Assembly: GCA_012800465.1 (NCBI GenBank)
Contig: JAAZJI010000076.1
Span: forward strand, 1-12,146
Reading direction: 5' to 3'
Origin: Spirochaetales bacterium
GTDB lineage: Bacteria > Spirochaetota > Spirochaetia > Sphaerochaetales > Sphaerochaetaceae
Length of the DNA stretch: 12,146 nt
The number at the start of each line of letters is the position of its first letter. Positions within the stretch are counted from its first letter, which is position 1. The notes beneath the pieces were generated by a model. That model was not told the DNA's origin, did no database searches, and worked only from the letters and a program-made list of their open reading frames with translations. Shown in pieces: positions 1-6,646 of this stretch. The position numbers and the translations under genes were made by a program.

Positions 1-1
1 C

Positions 2-331
2 GAGCTGGAGGACTCGGCCGAGATCGACGGCTGCAGCGTCGTGCAGACATGGTGGAAGATCATGCTTCCCCTCGCCCAGAACGCGTTGGTGATCGTCTTC
101 GTCTCCGGGTTCTACAGCGTCTGGGGCGAGTACACCATTTCCAAATCCCTGGCGACGAAGGATTCGATCATGCCGATATCCGTCGCCCTGACCCTGCTGA
201 AAAGCGAGGACTGGAACTACGGGGTGCTGGCGGCCGCGATCACCATGTCGATCATTCCTCCGATCACGATCTTCGCGATCTTCCAGAATCGTCTCGTCGA
301 GGGGATGGTCGAAGGGGCCATCAAGGGATGA
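2..331 (+). CDS. Carbohydrate ABC transporter permease, MalG type (C-terminal part)
   Basis: The frame is open from the window edge, so only the last 109 residues are seen; the ATG at 41 is internal. The first residues (ELEDSAEIDG, then W-W-K-I-M-L-P-L) match the EAA loop of ABC inner-membrane permeases, which contacts the ATPase. A hydrophobic helix follows (ALVIVFVSGFYSVWGEY), then the MalG-like segment about holding the insert steady, and a final helix of roughly residues 77-93. The C-terminus (FQNRLVEGMVEGAIKG) is typical of the last subunit of sugar ABC importers. It would form the membrane channel with a second permease, an ATPase and a binding protein, presumably encoded upstream. nagA starts 4 bases after the stop, so the two are probably co-transcribed, which suggests an amino sugar or its derivative as substrate. 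Family assignment is firm; the substrate is inferred. Confidence 0.9.
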   Translation, partial: ELEDSAEIDGCSVVQTWWKIMLPLAQNALVIVFVSGFYSVWGEYTISKSLATKDSIMPISVALTLLKSEDWNYGVLAAAITMSIIPPITIFAIFQNRLVEGMVEGAIKG

Positions 332-335
332 TCGG

Positions 336-1508
336 ATGAAAGCGCTCATCAGGAACGTCCGTCTCATCATGCCGGACAGAGTGATGGACGATGCCCATCT
401 GGTCATCCGTGACGGTCTGATCGACGACTTCGGCACCGGAGCATATCCCAAAGGGGAGTTTACCGGGATCATCGATGGCAAGGGGGCGTATCTGAGCCCG
501 GGTTTCGTCGACACCCATGTCCACGGAGGCGGCGGGGCGAGCTTCCATGACGGTACCGAAGAGGCGATCCGGACCGTGCTGGATGTCCACCTGAAGGGGG
601 GTACGACCTCGATCCTCCCCACGCTGACCAGTCTCACCCATGAACGGTACCTTCAGGTGCTTCCTCTCTTTTCCGACTTGGATGACGTCGGCCCCGAAAT
701 CGAAGGAATCCATATGGAAGGGCCATACTGCTCCGGATCGGTAGTAGGAGCCCAAGATGTAAAAACGTATCGCACCGTGGATTATCGCGAGGTCGAGGCG
801 TACCTCGCGATCTGTCCGAAGATCCGCAAGTGGACCGCCGCCTGCGAAAAGGAAGGGGGGATGGGATTCGGAAGGTTCCTGGACCGCAAGGGGATCGTCG
901 CCTCGATCGGCCACTCCGATGCGACGCTTGAGGAGACACTCGAGGCGTACGACAACGGCTACCGCCATGTCACCCATCTCTACTCGTCCTGCTCCTCCTA
1001 TCATCGAGAGGGGGCCTACCGCAAAGCGGGCATCGTCGAGGCCGCCTTTCTGATCGATGGGATGGATGTGGAAGCGATCGGGGACGGGGTGCACCTTCCC
1101 AAGGAGTTCCTCCAGCTGATCTACAAGATCAAGGGGCCTGAACACATCTGCCTCGTCACCGACGCGACGAGGTGGGGGGGAGCGAATCTGCCCGATGGAA
1201 CGAAGACCTTTTCCGACGTCGAGGAGAAGCACGTCGTCTTCATCGAGAACGGAGTGGCGCTGGTGGAGGATGGAAGCTGCTTCGCCGGCTCGATCGCGAC
1301 GGCGGACCGGCTGGTCCGGACGGTGACGAAGATCGCCGGAATCCCCTTGGTCGATGCGGTCCGGATGGCGACGCTGACCCCCGCCCGGACCATCGGGATC
1401 GATCGGTATGTCGGCAGCATCGCCCGGGGGAAACGGGCCAACCTGCTCCTCTTCGACGACGATATCGACATCGAGGGGGTCTTCGTACGGGGAAGACGGG
1501 TGGTGTAG
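336..1508 (+). CDS. nagA: N-acetylglucosamine-6-phosphate deacetylase
   Basis: This is a 390-residue amidohydrolase of normal NagA length. NagA removes acetate from GlcNAc-6-phosphate to give glucosamine-6-phosphate in the cytoplasm. Visible motifs are the metal-binding His-x-His (H61, H63 in GFVDTHVHGGG), HMEGP with E128, GHSDAT with H193, THLY with H214, DGVHLP near 250-255, and VTDA with the catalytic Asp at D276. A GS-containing loop (AGSIATAD) near 317-324 and a C-terminal beta-sandwich ending (GSIARGKRANLLLFD) complete the fold. Two loops differ from the usual form: the KGAH segment reads VGAQ (137-140), and THLYNAM reads THLYSSCSSYHREG (214-226). The enzyme may therefore be a NagA-like subfamily with altered substrate preference. 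The ATG at 336 has AAGGGA upstream and lies 4 bases after the ABC permease, supporting a transport and catabolism operon. Confidence 0.88.
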   Translation: MKALIRNVRLIMPDRVMDDAHLVIRDGLIDDFGTGAYPKGEFTGIIDGKGAYLSPGFVDTHVHGGGGASFHDGTEEAIRTVLDVHLKGGTTSILPTLTSLTHERYLQVLPLFSDLDDVGPEIEGIHMEGPYCSGSVVGAQDVKTYRTVDYREVEAYLAICPKIRKWTAACEKEGGMGFGRFLDRKGIVASIGHSDATLEETLEAYDNGYRHVTHLYSSCSSYHREGAYRKAGIVEAAFLIDGMDVEAIGDGVHLPKEFLQLIYKIKGPEHICLVTDATRWGGANLPDGTKTFSDVEEKHVVFIENGVALVEDGSCFAGSIATADRLVRTVTKIAGIPLVDAVRMATLTPARTIGIDRYVGSIARGKRANLLLFDDDIDIEGVFVRGRRVV

Positions 1509-1511
1509 GCT

Positions 1512-1769
1512 TCAGGCTTCCTTTCTCTTGTAATGAAGCAGCAACGCTCCATCGATGCCGACCATCACGAAGTTCAGGCAATAGAGCAGCAGGACGATAT
1601 CCAGGCTGTACAGGAGCTTGTGGATGATTCCGCTGATGTAGCCGACAAGGATGATCGCCTGGAACATCAGGCTTCGACCCCGGGCGGTCTTGGATCTGAA
1701 CGTTTTCATGATGTTCACCGGCCACGCCATGCCGAAGCAGGTCAACATGATCGTTTCGAAGATGCTCAT
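1512..1769 (-). CDS. Small three-helix membrane protein, PQ-loop/SemiSWEET-like
   Basis: This 85-residue, very hydrophobic protein has three predicted transmembrane segments, roughly residues 3-22, 34-53 and 56-79, and a basic C-terminus (HYKRKEA). A proline after helix 1 (A-W-P at 15-17) followed by the S-K-T-A-R-G-R-S-L linker resembles the PQ-loop and S-x-x-G-x-S pattern of SemiSWEET transporters. Those proteins are three-helix bundles that dimerise to move sugars. The canonical Gln after the proline is absent, so transport is only inferred; an uncharacterised membrane protein is the alternative. It starts 18 bases after the PIG-L gene on the same strand, with a GGGAAGGGA stretch upstream of the ATG as a moderate ribosome-binding site. 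It is probably the last gene of the SIS, PIG-L operon. Its stop lies 3 bases from the nagA stop on the other strand. Confidence 0.75.
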   Translation of the reverse strand: MSIFETIMLTCFGMAWPVNIMKTFRSKTARGRSLMFQAIILVGYISGIIHKLLYSLDIVLLLYCLNFVMVGIDGALLLHYKRKEA

Positions 1770-1787
1770 TCCGTGGTCCCTTCCCGT

Positions 1788-2609
1788 CTAGAGGACGAAT
1801 ACCTTTTCGATCTCGGTCCGGGTCAGGGCAAGGGGGCGGCCATATTCGCAGACCTCGAACGCCTCGGCATATCGGAAGGCTTTTCCTTCAGCTTCACCGT
1901 AGAGCTCGATCAGGCGACTTCGGTACCGGTCGGCTCGATCCCGGGGATCCAGAAAGTGTTCTCCCAGCCAGCGTTTCCGTTCCGCTTCCCCGCTCGGGAC
2001 GGTATCGAGCACGCCCCGGTTGTAGGGGAGCCATTCATACATCTGGGAGGTGTGGCGGTGGACCATCTCCACTTTCCGGTCGAAGACGTCGTCGATCCCG
2101 ATGACGATGTCGGGGCTGAACGGAACCGGTTTTTGGAACGTGTCGCTCATGTAGCAGATCACCGGAAACTCGGTCATCGCCTCGGTGAGGGGGAGCATGT
2201 TGGGAACGCTCATGATGTACGAGGCGTCCTGGACGAGCTGCGAGGTGGCGCGGTGGTCGGGATGGTAGTCGTACGGGCGGTGGGTGATGATCAGGTCGGG
2301 TCTGAACTCCCGGATGATCCTGATGATCGCCTTCCTGTTCACGACGGTGGGCTCGAGCTCGCCGTTGTGGATGTCCAGCACCTGGTATTCGGCGATGCCG
2401 GCGACCTTGGCGGCGGCTTGGGCTTCCGCATGCCTCCTCCGGACAAGCTCGATCCCGCCGATCTCATGATGACCGGTTCCCCCGTTGGTGCAGGAGACGA
2501 ACTTCACCGTATGTCCGGCGTCGCTGAGCTTTATCGCGGTGCCGCCGCACTGGAGGTCATCGTCATCGGGATGAGCCCCGAAGACCAATACGCGAATCTC
2601 TGAAGCCAT
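1788..2609 (-). CDS. PIG-L (LmbE-like) family zinc N-deacetylase
   Basis: The 273-residue protein has the hallmarks of the PIG-L fold. A Rossmann-like N-terminus leads into AHPDD (residues 12-16), whose His and second Asp bind zinc and whose first Asp is the general base in characterised relatives such as MshB. The third metal ligand lies in HPDHRA (116-121). The usual Glu-x-x-x-GG after AHPDD reads DDLQCGGT here. Family members remove acetyl groups from N-acetylglucosaminyl substrates (GlcNAc-PI, GlcNAc-inositol, diacetylchitobiose). The true substrate here is unknown. No signal peptide is seen, so it should be cytoplasmic. A clear AGAGGAG site precedes the ATG, and the gene starts 14 bases after the SIS gene, so they are probably co-transcribed. 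The nearby nagA supports amino-sugar chemistry. Confidence 0.88.
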   Translation of the reverse strand: MASEIRVLVFGAHPDDDDLQCGGTAIKLSDAGHTVKFVSCTNGGTGHHEIGGIELVRRRHAEAQAAAKVAGIAEYQVLDIHNGELEPTVVNRKAIIRIIREFRPDLIITHRPYDYHPDHRATSQLVQDASYIMSVPNMLPLTEAMTEFPVICYMSDTFQKPVPFSPDIVIGIDDVFDRKVEMVHRHTSQMYEWLPYNRGVLDTVPSGEAERKRWLGEHFLDPRDRADRYRSRLIELYGEAEGKAFRYAEAFEVCEYGRPLALTRTEIEKVFVL

Positions 2610-2623
2610 GATGCACTCCTCTT

Positions 2624-3385
2624 TCAGTAGTGATAGAGCCGGTTTCGGTATTTTTCCGCCATCCGGCGGCTATACTCCTCCATCTCGGGGGTGAACGCCA
2701 CGTTGGCGCTGATGTTCACCGGCGGCTCGATCCCCTGTTCGATGCACTGTTCGACGGTCCGGACGACAAGCATGTTCAGGCAGAACGCGTTGAGGATCGT
2801 CGAGGTCGGTCCCACCGGTGCGAGCAGTCCTTCGACCGGGACGACCGCATCCATGACCGGCATGTGGGTGTCGATGTGGACATCGACGATGTCGCAGAGG
2901 TTCCGTTTGCTCGGATGGCGGGCGGGATGATCCTCCGGTACCGACTCGGAGAACCCCCTGCTCGTCACTCCGATCGTCTTGATCCCTCTTTTTCGAGCTT
3001 CCAGGGCGACCTCGATCGTCATGGTGTTCAAGCCGTATCCGTTGACGATGATGAGCACGCCTTCATTCACCTCGTAGGCGGTGAGGACGGCCGTACCGTA
3101 GCCCAGGGTGCGTTCGATGACCGTGGAGCGAAGCGCACCGGGCTCCAAAGCGGTGCCGGGATCGAGGATGGCGTTGATGCAGCGAAGTCCTCCCGCCCGA
3201 TAGAACATCTCCCATGCCCCGATGTTGGAATGGCCCCCGGGTCCGATGACGTTGATGATCCGGTCATCCTTGATCTCCCGGACCATGAGCGCGGCGGCTC
3301 TCTCGATGGAATCGATCTCGTTCTGCTTTATCAAGCCCAGAAATCGCACAAGTTCGTCGTAATAAATCTCAGTTGCACCACTCAT
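2624..3385 (-). CDS. SIS-domain sugar-phosphate-binding protein (UPF0309/sugar isomerase type)
   Basis: This 253-residue protein has one SIS domain. An N-terminal helix (1-38) precedes a nucleotide-like fold with IGPGGHSNIGAWEMFYRAGGL at about 47-67, a strand and turn (LIIVNGYGLNTMTIEVALEA) at 111-130 and IGVTSRGFS at 138-146. A further loop (PVGPTSTILNAF) lies near 190-201. This is the arrangement of the stand-alone SIS proteins found beside sugar transporters, probably isomerases or binding proteins for phosphosugars. The usual S-N-S-G phosphate-binding turn is replaced by V-N-G-Y-G, so the exact ligand is uncertain. Strong GAGGAGG lies before the ATG. The gene leads the SIS, PIG-L, PQ-loop group and has its own promoter. 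It might act on the product of the neighbouring deacetylases. Confidence 0.8.
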   Translation of the reverse strand: MSGATEIYYDELVRFLGLIKQNEIDSIERAAALMVREIKDDRIINVIGPGGHSNIGAWEMFYRAGGLRCINAILDPGTALEPGALRSTVIERTLGYGTAVLTAYEVNEGVLIIVNGYGLNTMTIEVALEARKRGIKTIGVTSRGFSESVPEDHPARHPSKRNLCDIVDVHIDTHMPVMDAVVPVEGLLAPVGPTSTILNAFCLNMLVVRTVEQCIEQGIEPPVNISANVAFTPEMEEYSRRMAEKYRNRLYHY

Positions 3386-3403
3386 GTGACTACCTCCTCG
3401 TTC

Positions 3404-3432
3404 AATCTATCATCCCGAATGGGGAAGGTCAA
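3404..3432 (-). promoter_or_regulatory. Sigma-70-type promoter of the SIS/PIG-L operon
   Basis: Read on the minus strand: TTGACC (3427-3432), a 17-base spacer, then TAGATT (3404-3409) preceded by TGA, which gives an extended -10. The -35 box overlaps the stop codon of dus. The predicted start near 3397 leaves a leader of only about 12 bases, just enough to hold part of the GAGGAGG ribosome-binding site at 3393-3399. Read-through from tatD-dus is also possible. Confidence 0.5.
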
Positions 3433-4505
3433 AGCGTATTTGATGAATTGACGGAAATGAGGCTTTCATACGGATGGGAAAGGCGGAGAGGGCCGAGTCG
3501 GTCATTCCGATCTTCGGGTAAGGCAAGATGCCTGAGGGCGTCCTCGTATGCCTTGATCGTGAGGACCCGGACCGCCGCCTGTTTCACCTTGGCGGCGTGG
3601 GGGATCCCTTTGAGATAACCGCCGATGAACTTGCGCATCAGGGTGCAGGCGGTCGGTTCGTCATAATGCTCGGCAAGGGCGTGCAGGTGGGTCAGAAGGA
3701 GAACCACTTTATCATTTGCACTCAGTAGAGGTTTCTCTTCTCCTCTCAGGAGGGCTTTCGTCTGATTGAAGATCATCGGGTTTCCGACCGCCCCCCGGGC
3801 GAACATCACCCCGTCGACCTTCGTCTCCCGAAGCATCCGGACCGCATCCTCCGCTTCGAAAAGGTCGCCCGACCCGATGAGGGGAACAGTCGATCCTTTC
3901 TTTTCAAGATGGATTTTCAGCGTGGTCAGACAGTCCCACTGCGCAAACGGTGCATAGCCTTGAGACCTGGTCCGGGCGTGGAGGGTCAGCAGATCCGCTC
4001 CGCCAGCGATCGCCGCGTCGGCGAACTCAAGGTAGTTCCGGCTCTCATGATCCCAGCCGATTCGGAACTTCACCGAGGTCGGGATTCCGGTTTCCTCCTT
4101 GACGATCCGGACGATCTCCTCGATCAGGGGCGGGTTCTTCATCAACGCCGATCCCGCTCCCGTCCCGGTCACCTTGGGGACGGGGCAGCCGGCGTTGATG
4201 TCGATCATCGTCGGTCGATGCTCTTTCACGATGGCCAGGGCGGCCCTCAGGGAGGCGGGCTTTGAAAGAAAGAGCTGGATCGCATACTCCTTTTCATCCT
4301 TTGCTCTGGGCAGCAGCGCGATCGTCTTCTCGCCCTTGCGGGCAAGTCCTTCCACGCTGACCATCTCGGTATAGGTGAAGTCTGCCCCTCCCCGGATGCA
4401 CAGCCGACGGAACGGAGGGTCGGTATACCCAGCCAAGGGGGCGAGGAAGAGGTTTCCCGCGAGGGTGAGGGTGTCGGTTATCCTGATCGGGTGATGGTCG
4501 GTCAT
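3429..4505 (-). CDS. dusB: tRNA-dihydrouridine synthase, DusB-like
   Basis: This 358-residue flavoenzyme reduces uridine to dihydrouridine in the tRNA D-loop, using FMN and NAD(P)H. The TIM barrel opens with LAPLAGYTDPPFRRLC (21-36), the FMN-binding start. The catalytic Cys is C107 in DINAGCPVPKVT, followed by GAGSALM. VKFRIGWD (145-152) and LHARTRSQGY (175-184) supply FMN and tRNA contacts, and GSGDLF (211-216) with VMFARGAVGNPMIF (233-246) forms the phosphate-binding end. The C-terminal helical domain (from about 265) contains MRKFIGGYLKG, typical of DusB. A tail of some 20 residues after 335 looks extra. The ATG overlaps the tatD stop as ATGA and has only a weak ribosome-binding site, which points to translational coupling. 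Dus identity is firm; the DusB subfamily call rests on motif likeness. Confidence 0.92.
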   Translation of the reverse strand: MTDHHPIRITDTLTLAGNLFLAPLAGYTDPPFRRLCIRGGADFTYTEMVSVEGLARKGEKTIALLPRAKDEKEYAIQLFLSKPASLRAALAIVKEHRPTMIDINAGCPVPKVTGTGAGSALMKNPPLIEEIVRIVKEETGIPTSVKFRIGWDHESRNYLEFADAAIAGGADLLTLHARTRSQGYAPFAQWDCLTTLKIHLEKKGSTVPLIGSGDLFEAEDAVRMLRETKVDGVMFARGAVGNPMIFNQTKALLRGEEKPLLSANDKVVLLLTHLHALAEHYDEPTACTLMRKFIGGYLKGIPHAAKVKQAAVRVLTIKAYEDALRHLALPEDRNDRLGPLRLSHPYESLISVNSSNTL

Positions 4506-5281
4506 GGTTCCCGCTCGAGGGCGAACGCCCTGAAGCTGTTGGCATAGATGACCTCGGCGAGATCTTCAACCGCCATGTCCCTGATCTCGGCGATCGCGTA
4601 CAGCGTTTCGACGAGGTAGTGGATCTTGTTCCGTTCCCCCTTGTAGCGATGGGGCGTCATGAACGGCGCCTCGCTTTCGATGAGGATGCGATCCTGCGGC
4701 AACCGATAGGCGACCTCATGGAGGTTCCGATTGTGCTTGAAGGTGAGGTTTCCCGCGAAGGAGAAGTACAGATCAAGATCCAGCACCTTCCGGGCGAAGG
4801 TCCAATCTTCGCCGAAGCAGTGGAGGATCCCTCCCTTTGGCGGCATCTTTTCGATGAGAATCGGCAGAAGGTCGTCCTTCGCGTCGCGGTTGTGGATGAT
4901 CACGGGCTTCTCCAGGATCCGGGCGATGTCCAGATGCCTCAGCATCAGCTCGATCTGTTGAGTCTTTGCATGGGCGTAGTGGTGGTAGTCGAGCCCCGTC
5001 TCCCCGATGGCGACGACCCGGTCCCGCTTGGCGTTGGTCATGACCCGCTCCTCCCAGTTCGGTCCCGGGTTGAGGACCTCGGTGGGCGAGACGCCCACCG
5101 CATGGAGAACCGAGTCGTTGGACTTGAGGTTGTCATACGTTTTCTCGAAATCGGCGAGGCTGTTGGTAATCGAGACGACGTGGGTGACGCCTTTCACCTT
5201 CGCCATCTGGACTGCCAGCAACTGACTCATCTGATCGTCTTGGATCAGGCCAACGTGAGCATGCGTGTCGAATAACTTCAT
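4502..5281 (-). CDS. tatD: TatD-family metal-dependent hydrolase (variant active site)
   Basis: At 259 residues it has the normal TatD length and TIM-barrel layout: DTHAHV (5-10, His-x-His metal pair), GETGLDYHH (93-101, bridging E94), IIHNRDA (128-134, H130), LHCFGED (153-159, H154) and IESEAPFMTP (201-210). TatD proteins are metal-dependent 3'-5' exonucleases or related hydrolases. Two positions differ: the beta-8 Asp of the usual E-T-D-x-P motif is Glu (E204 in ESEAP), and the HPH motif after beta-2 reads GVSPTEV (63-69). Metal binding may still occur, but activity could differ from classical TatD DNase. The ATG has AAGGAG at good spacing and a near-consensus promoter upstream. dus overlaps its stop, so the two form one transcription unit. 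Confidence 0.88.
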   Translation of the reverse strand: MKLFDTHAHVGLIQDDQMSQLLAVQMAKVKGVTHVVSITNSLADFEKTYDNLKSNDSVLHAVGVSPTEVLNPGPNWEERVMTNAKRDRVVAIGETGLDYHHYAHAKTQQIELMLRHLDIARILEKPVIIHNRDAKDDLLPILIEKMPPKGGILHCFGEDWTFARKVLDLDLYFSFAGNLTFKHNRNLHEVAYRLPQDRILIESEAPFMTPHRYKGERNKIHYLVETLYAIAEIRDMAVEDLAEVIYANSFRAFALEREP

Positions 5282-5323
5282 ACCGGCTCCTTGAGAAGAT
5301 TCGCTATCGGGAATTCCTTTTCC

Positions 5324-5352
5324 ATGATACCACGGGCCATTTCAGCCGTCAA
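5324..5352 (-). promoter_or_regulatory. Strong promoter for tatD-dus
   Basis: On the minus strand TTGACG (5347-5352), exactly 17 bases, then TATCAT (5324-5329): five of six matches in each box. The expected start near 5317 gives a leader of about 36 bases carrying the AAGGAG site. The 9-base sequence that contains the -35 (TTGACGGCT, minus strand) is repeated at 5367-5375, 23 bases upstream. Confidence 0.65.
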
Positions 5353-5370
5353 TCTCGCAATTTCTAAGCC

Positions 5371-5404
5371 GTCAAACAATTACAGATGATGGTTTGTGTT
5401 TGAC
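5371..5404. repeat. Inverted repeat between tatD and PSP1-gene promoters
   Basis: GTCAAACA (5371-5378) and TGTTTGAC (5397-5404) are perfect 8-base inverted copies 18 bases apart. The right arm covers most of the -35 box of the rightward promoter. This could be an operator, or simply the product of two -35-like elements facing opposite ways. Confidence 0.4.
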
Positions 5405-5428
5405 AATTTCAATGGTGCGTGGTAGTTT
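5400..5428 (+). promoter_or_regulatory. Candidate promoter of the PSP1-domain gene
   Basis: TTGACA (5400-5405, perfect -35), 17 bases, TAGTTT (5423-5428, a poor -10). The predicted transcription start near 5435 is only a few bases before the ATG at 5438, so a transcript from here would have almost no leader. Confidence 0.4.
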
Positions 5429-5437
5429 TACAGCGAT

Positions 5438-6520
5438 ATGAGCAAAGACCGCATGCGGGGGAGCAAGGGGGGCCGCCAGCAGGACCGCCCATCCTCCGGA
5501 TACATATATCTTGTGAAAAGCCCGGCCTCGAACGAGATGGCCGTCTGCGCCTGGGATTCGGTGCTGTACCCCGGTACGAGCGTCGTCGCTCCGAGCCGAT
5601 ACGGCCTTGATCTCGGGGTGGTGGTGGCAAATGCCGATCGGCTCGACCGGGAGTATCGCCCCGGCGATCCGAACGTACGGGGGTGTTGCGACTACGCCGA
5701 GCTCTGGGACGGGGTCGGGCAAGAGTTCGGCGGAAACGATGAGGTCGTCTACGACGACCGGCCGGATGAACACCAATGCCTCTCCTGCAAAGGATGCATC
5801 CCCCCGATCGAGCCCCGGATCGTCGATCTGAATGAATTCGACGTGCAGTGGATCGACCGTCTGGCGACTCCGAGCGATCTGACCCGCTATCAGGAGCTGA
5901 GCGACCAGGAAGAGGAGGCGATGCGGATCTGCCGCGAGAAGATCGCCGAGCGCAAGCTGGACATGAAGCTGGTGACGACCCACTTCCTGCTTGGCGAACC
6001 GAAGGTCATCTTCTTTTTCACGGCGGACGTCCGGGTGGATTTCCGCGAGCTGGTGAAAGACCTGGTATCGATCTTCAAGATCCGGATCGAGCTCCGCCAG
6101 GTCGGGGTGCGGGATGAGAGCCGGGTGCTGGGCGGCTTGGCGGTGTGCGGCCGCGACTACTGCTGCCACTCGATGACCGATACCTTGAATCCGGTCTCGA
6201 TCAAGATGGCCAAGGAGCAGAATCTCTCCCTGAACTCGATGAAGATCTCCGGCCCCTGCGGCCGCCTGCTGTGCTGCCTGAGCTACGAATATGATTTTTA
6301 TCATGAGGAGAAGCGGAACTATCCACCTCGGGGAAGCCGACTGAAGGTGGGCGACGACTTGATGAAAGTCACGGAAGTGAACATACTGTCAAAGCAGATC
6401 ACGCTTAGCGGCAGCGAGGGCAGGGTCGCCAACCTTCCCCAGGCGGCGCTTGTCTTCAATGACCATTCGAATCGGTGGGAAGTGAGGCGGGAATACGTCG
6501 CGGAGTTTTTGTCGGTCTGA
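5438..6520 (+). CDS. PSP1 C-terminal domain protein (RicT/YaaT-like)
   Basis: The 360-residue protein matches the PSP1/YaaT family. The diagnostic part is ESRVLGGLAVCGRDYCCHS (227-245), SIKMAKEQNLSLNSMKISGPCGRLLCCLSYE (254-284) and a small C-terminal barrel after about 300. In Bacillus RicT, cysteines of this region help bind Fe-S clusters in the RicAFT complex, which affects mRNA processing and development; a role here is not known. C237, C242, C243, C274, C279 and C280 are kept. Extra cysteines lie further forward: C83 and C84, and C114, C117 and C120 in a C-x-x-C-x-x-C array. The first 20 residues are a basic, low-complexity extension (SKDRMRGSKGGRQQ) before the conserved GYIYLV. No Shine-Dalgarno sequence precedes the ATG at 5438; the ATG at 5453 is the nearest alternative. 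Family confidence is high; start confidence is moderate. Confidence 0.88.
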   Translation: MSKDRMRGSKGGRQQDRPSSGYIYLVKSPASNEMAVCAWDSVLYPGTSVVAPSRYGLDLGVVVANADRLDREYRPGDPNVRGCCDYAELWDGVGQEFGGNDEVVYDDRPDEHQCLSCKGCIPPIEPRIVDLNEFDVQWIDRLATPSDLTRYQELSDQEEEAMRICREKIAERKLDMKLVTTHFLLGEPKVIFFFTADVRVDFRELVKDLVSIFKIRIELRQVGVRDESRVLGGLAVCGRDYCCHSMTDTLNPVSIKMAKEQNLSLNSMKISGPCGRLLCCLSYEYDFYHEEKRNYPPRGSRLKVGDDLMKVTEVNILSKQITLSGSEGRVANLPQAALVFNDHSNRWEVRREYVAEFLSV

Positions 6521-6534
6521 AATAAAGTATTGTA

Positions 6535-6563
6535 TTGACCAGTTTTAGCGACTGTGATATGGT
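6535..6563 (+). promoter_or_regulatory. rpsT promoter P1
   Basis: TTGACC (6535-6540), 17 bases, TATGGT (6558-6563) preceded by TGA, giving an extended -10. It would yield a leader of about 77 bases. A small inverted repeat, ATGGT (6559-6563) and ACCAT (6569-6573), overlaps the -10 and the start site. Confidence 0.55.
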
Positions 6564-6606
6564 CTAGAACCATCGACGCCCGAGCTATGGGTCTATCAAT
6601 TTTTCG

Positions 6607-6612
6607 TATAAT
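6607..6612 (+). promoter_or_regulatory. Possible rpsT promoter P2 (-10 only)
   Basis: A perfect TATAAT lies in an AT-rich stretch 35 bases before the rpsT start, with a suitable distance for a short leader. No convincing -35 is found at 15-19 bases upstream, so it is weaker evidence than P1. A T-run (TTTTT) precedes it after an imperfect GACGCCC/GGGTC pairing at 6574-6593. Confidence 0.3.
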
Positions 6613-6632
6613 TACTTATTGTGTTGAATACG

Positions 6633-6640
6633 TTTGGAGG
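6633..6640 (+). promoter_or_regulatory. Ribosome-binding site that decides the rpsT start
   Basis: TTTGGAGG ends 6 bases before GTG at 6647 but 12 bases before ATG at 6653, so spacing favours the GTG. Confidence 0.7.
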
Positions 6641-6646
6641 CATAAC

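Noticed and set aside
321..1232. 303-codon open frame antisense to nagA
   Set aside because: Shadow of a high-GC gene; no motifs and no ribosome-binding support, while nagA has all its metal ligands.
1533..3451. Two long + strand open frames opposite the PIG-L and SIS genes
   Set aside because: The minus-strand genes have family motifs and strong ribosome-binding sites; the + frames have neither.
5372..6304. 310-codon open frame antisense to the PSP1 gene
   Set aside because: Low-complexity shadow product; the + strand protein contains the PSP1 signature.
6554..6646. 31-codon N-terminal extension of S20
   Set aside because: It overlaps the rpsT promoters, lacks S20 likeness and is bypassed by the GGAGG site before GTG at 6647.
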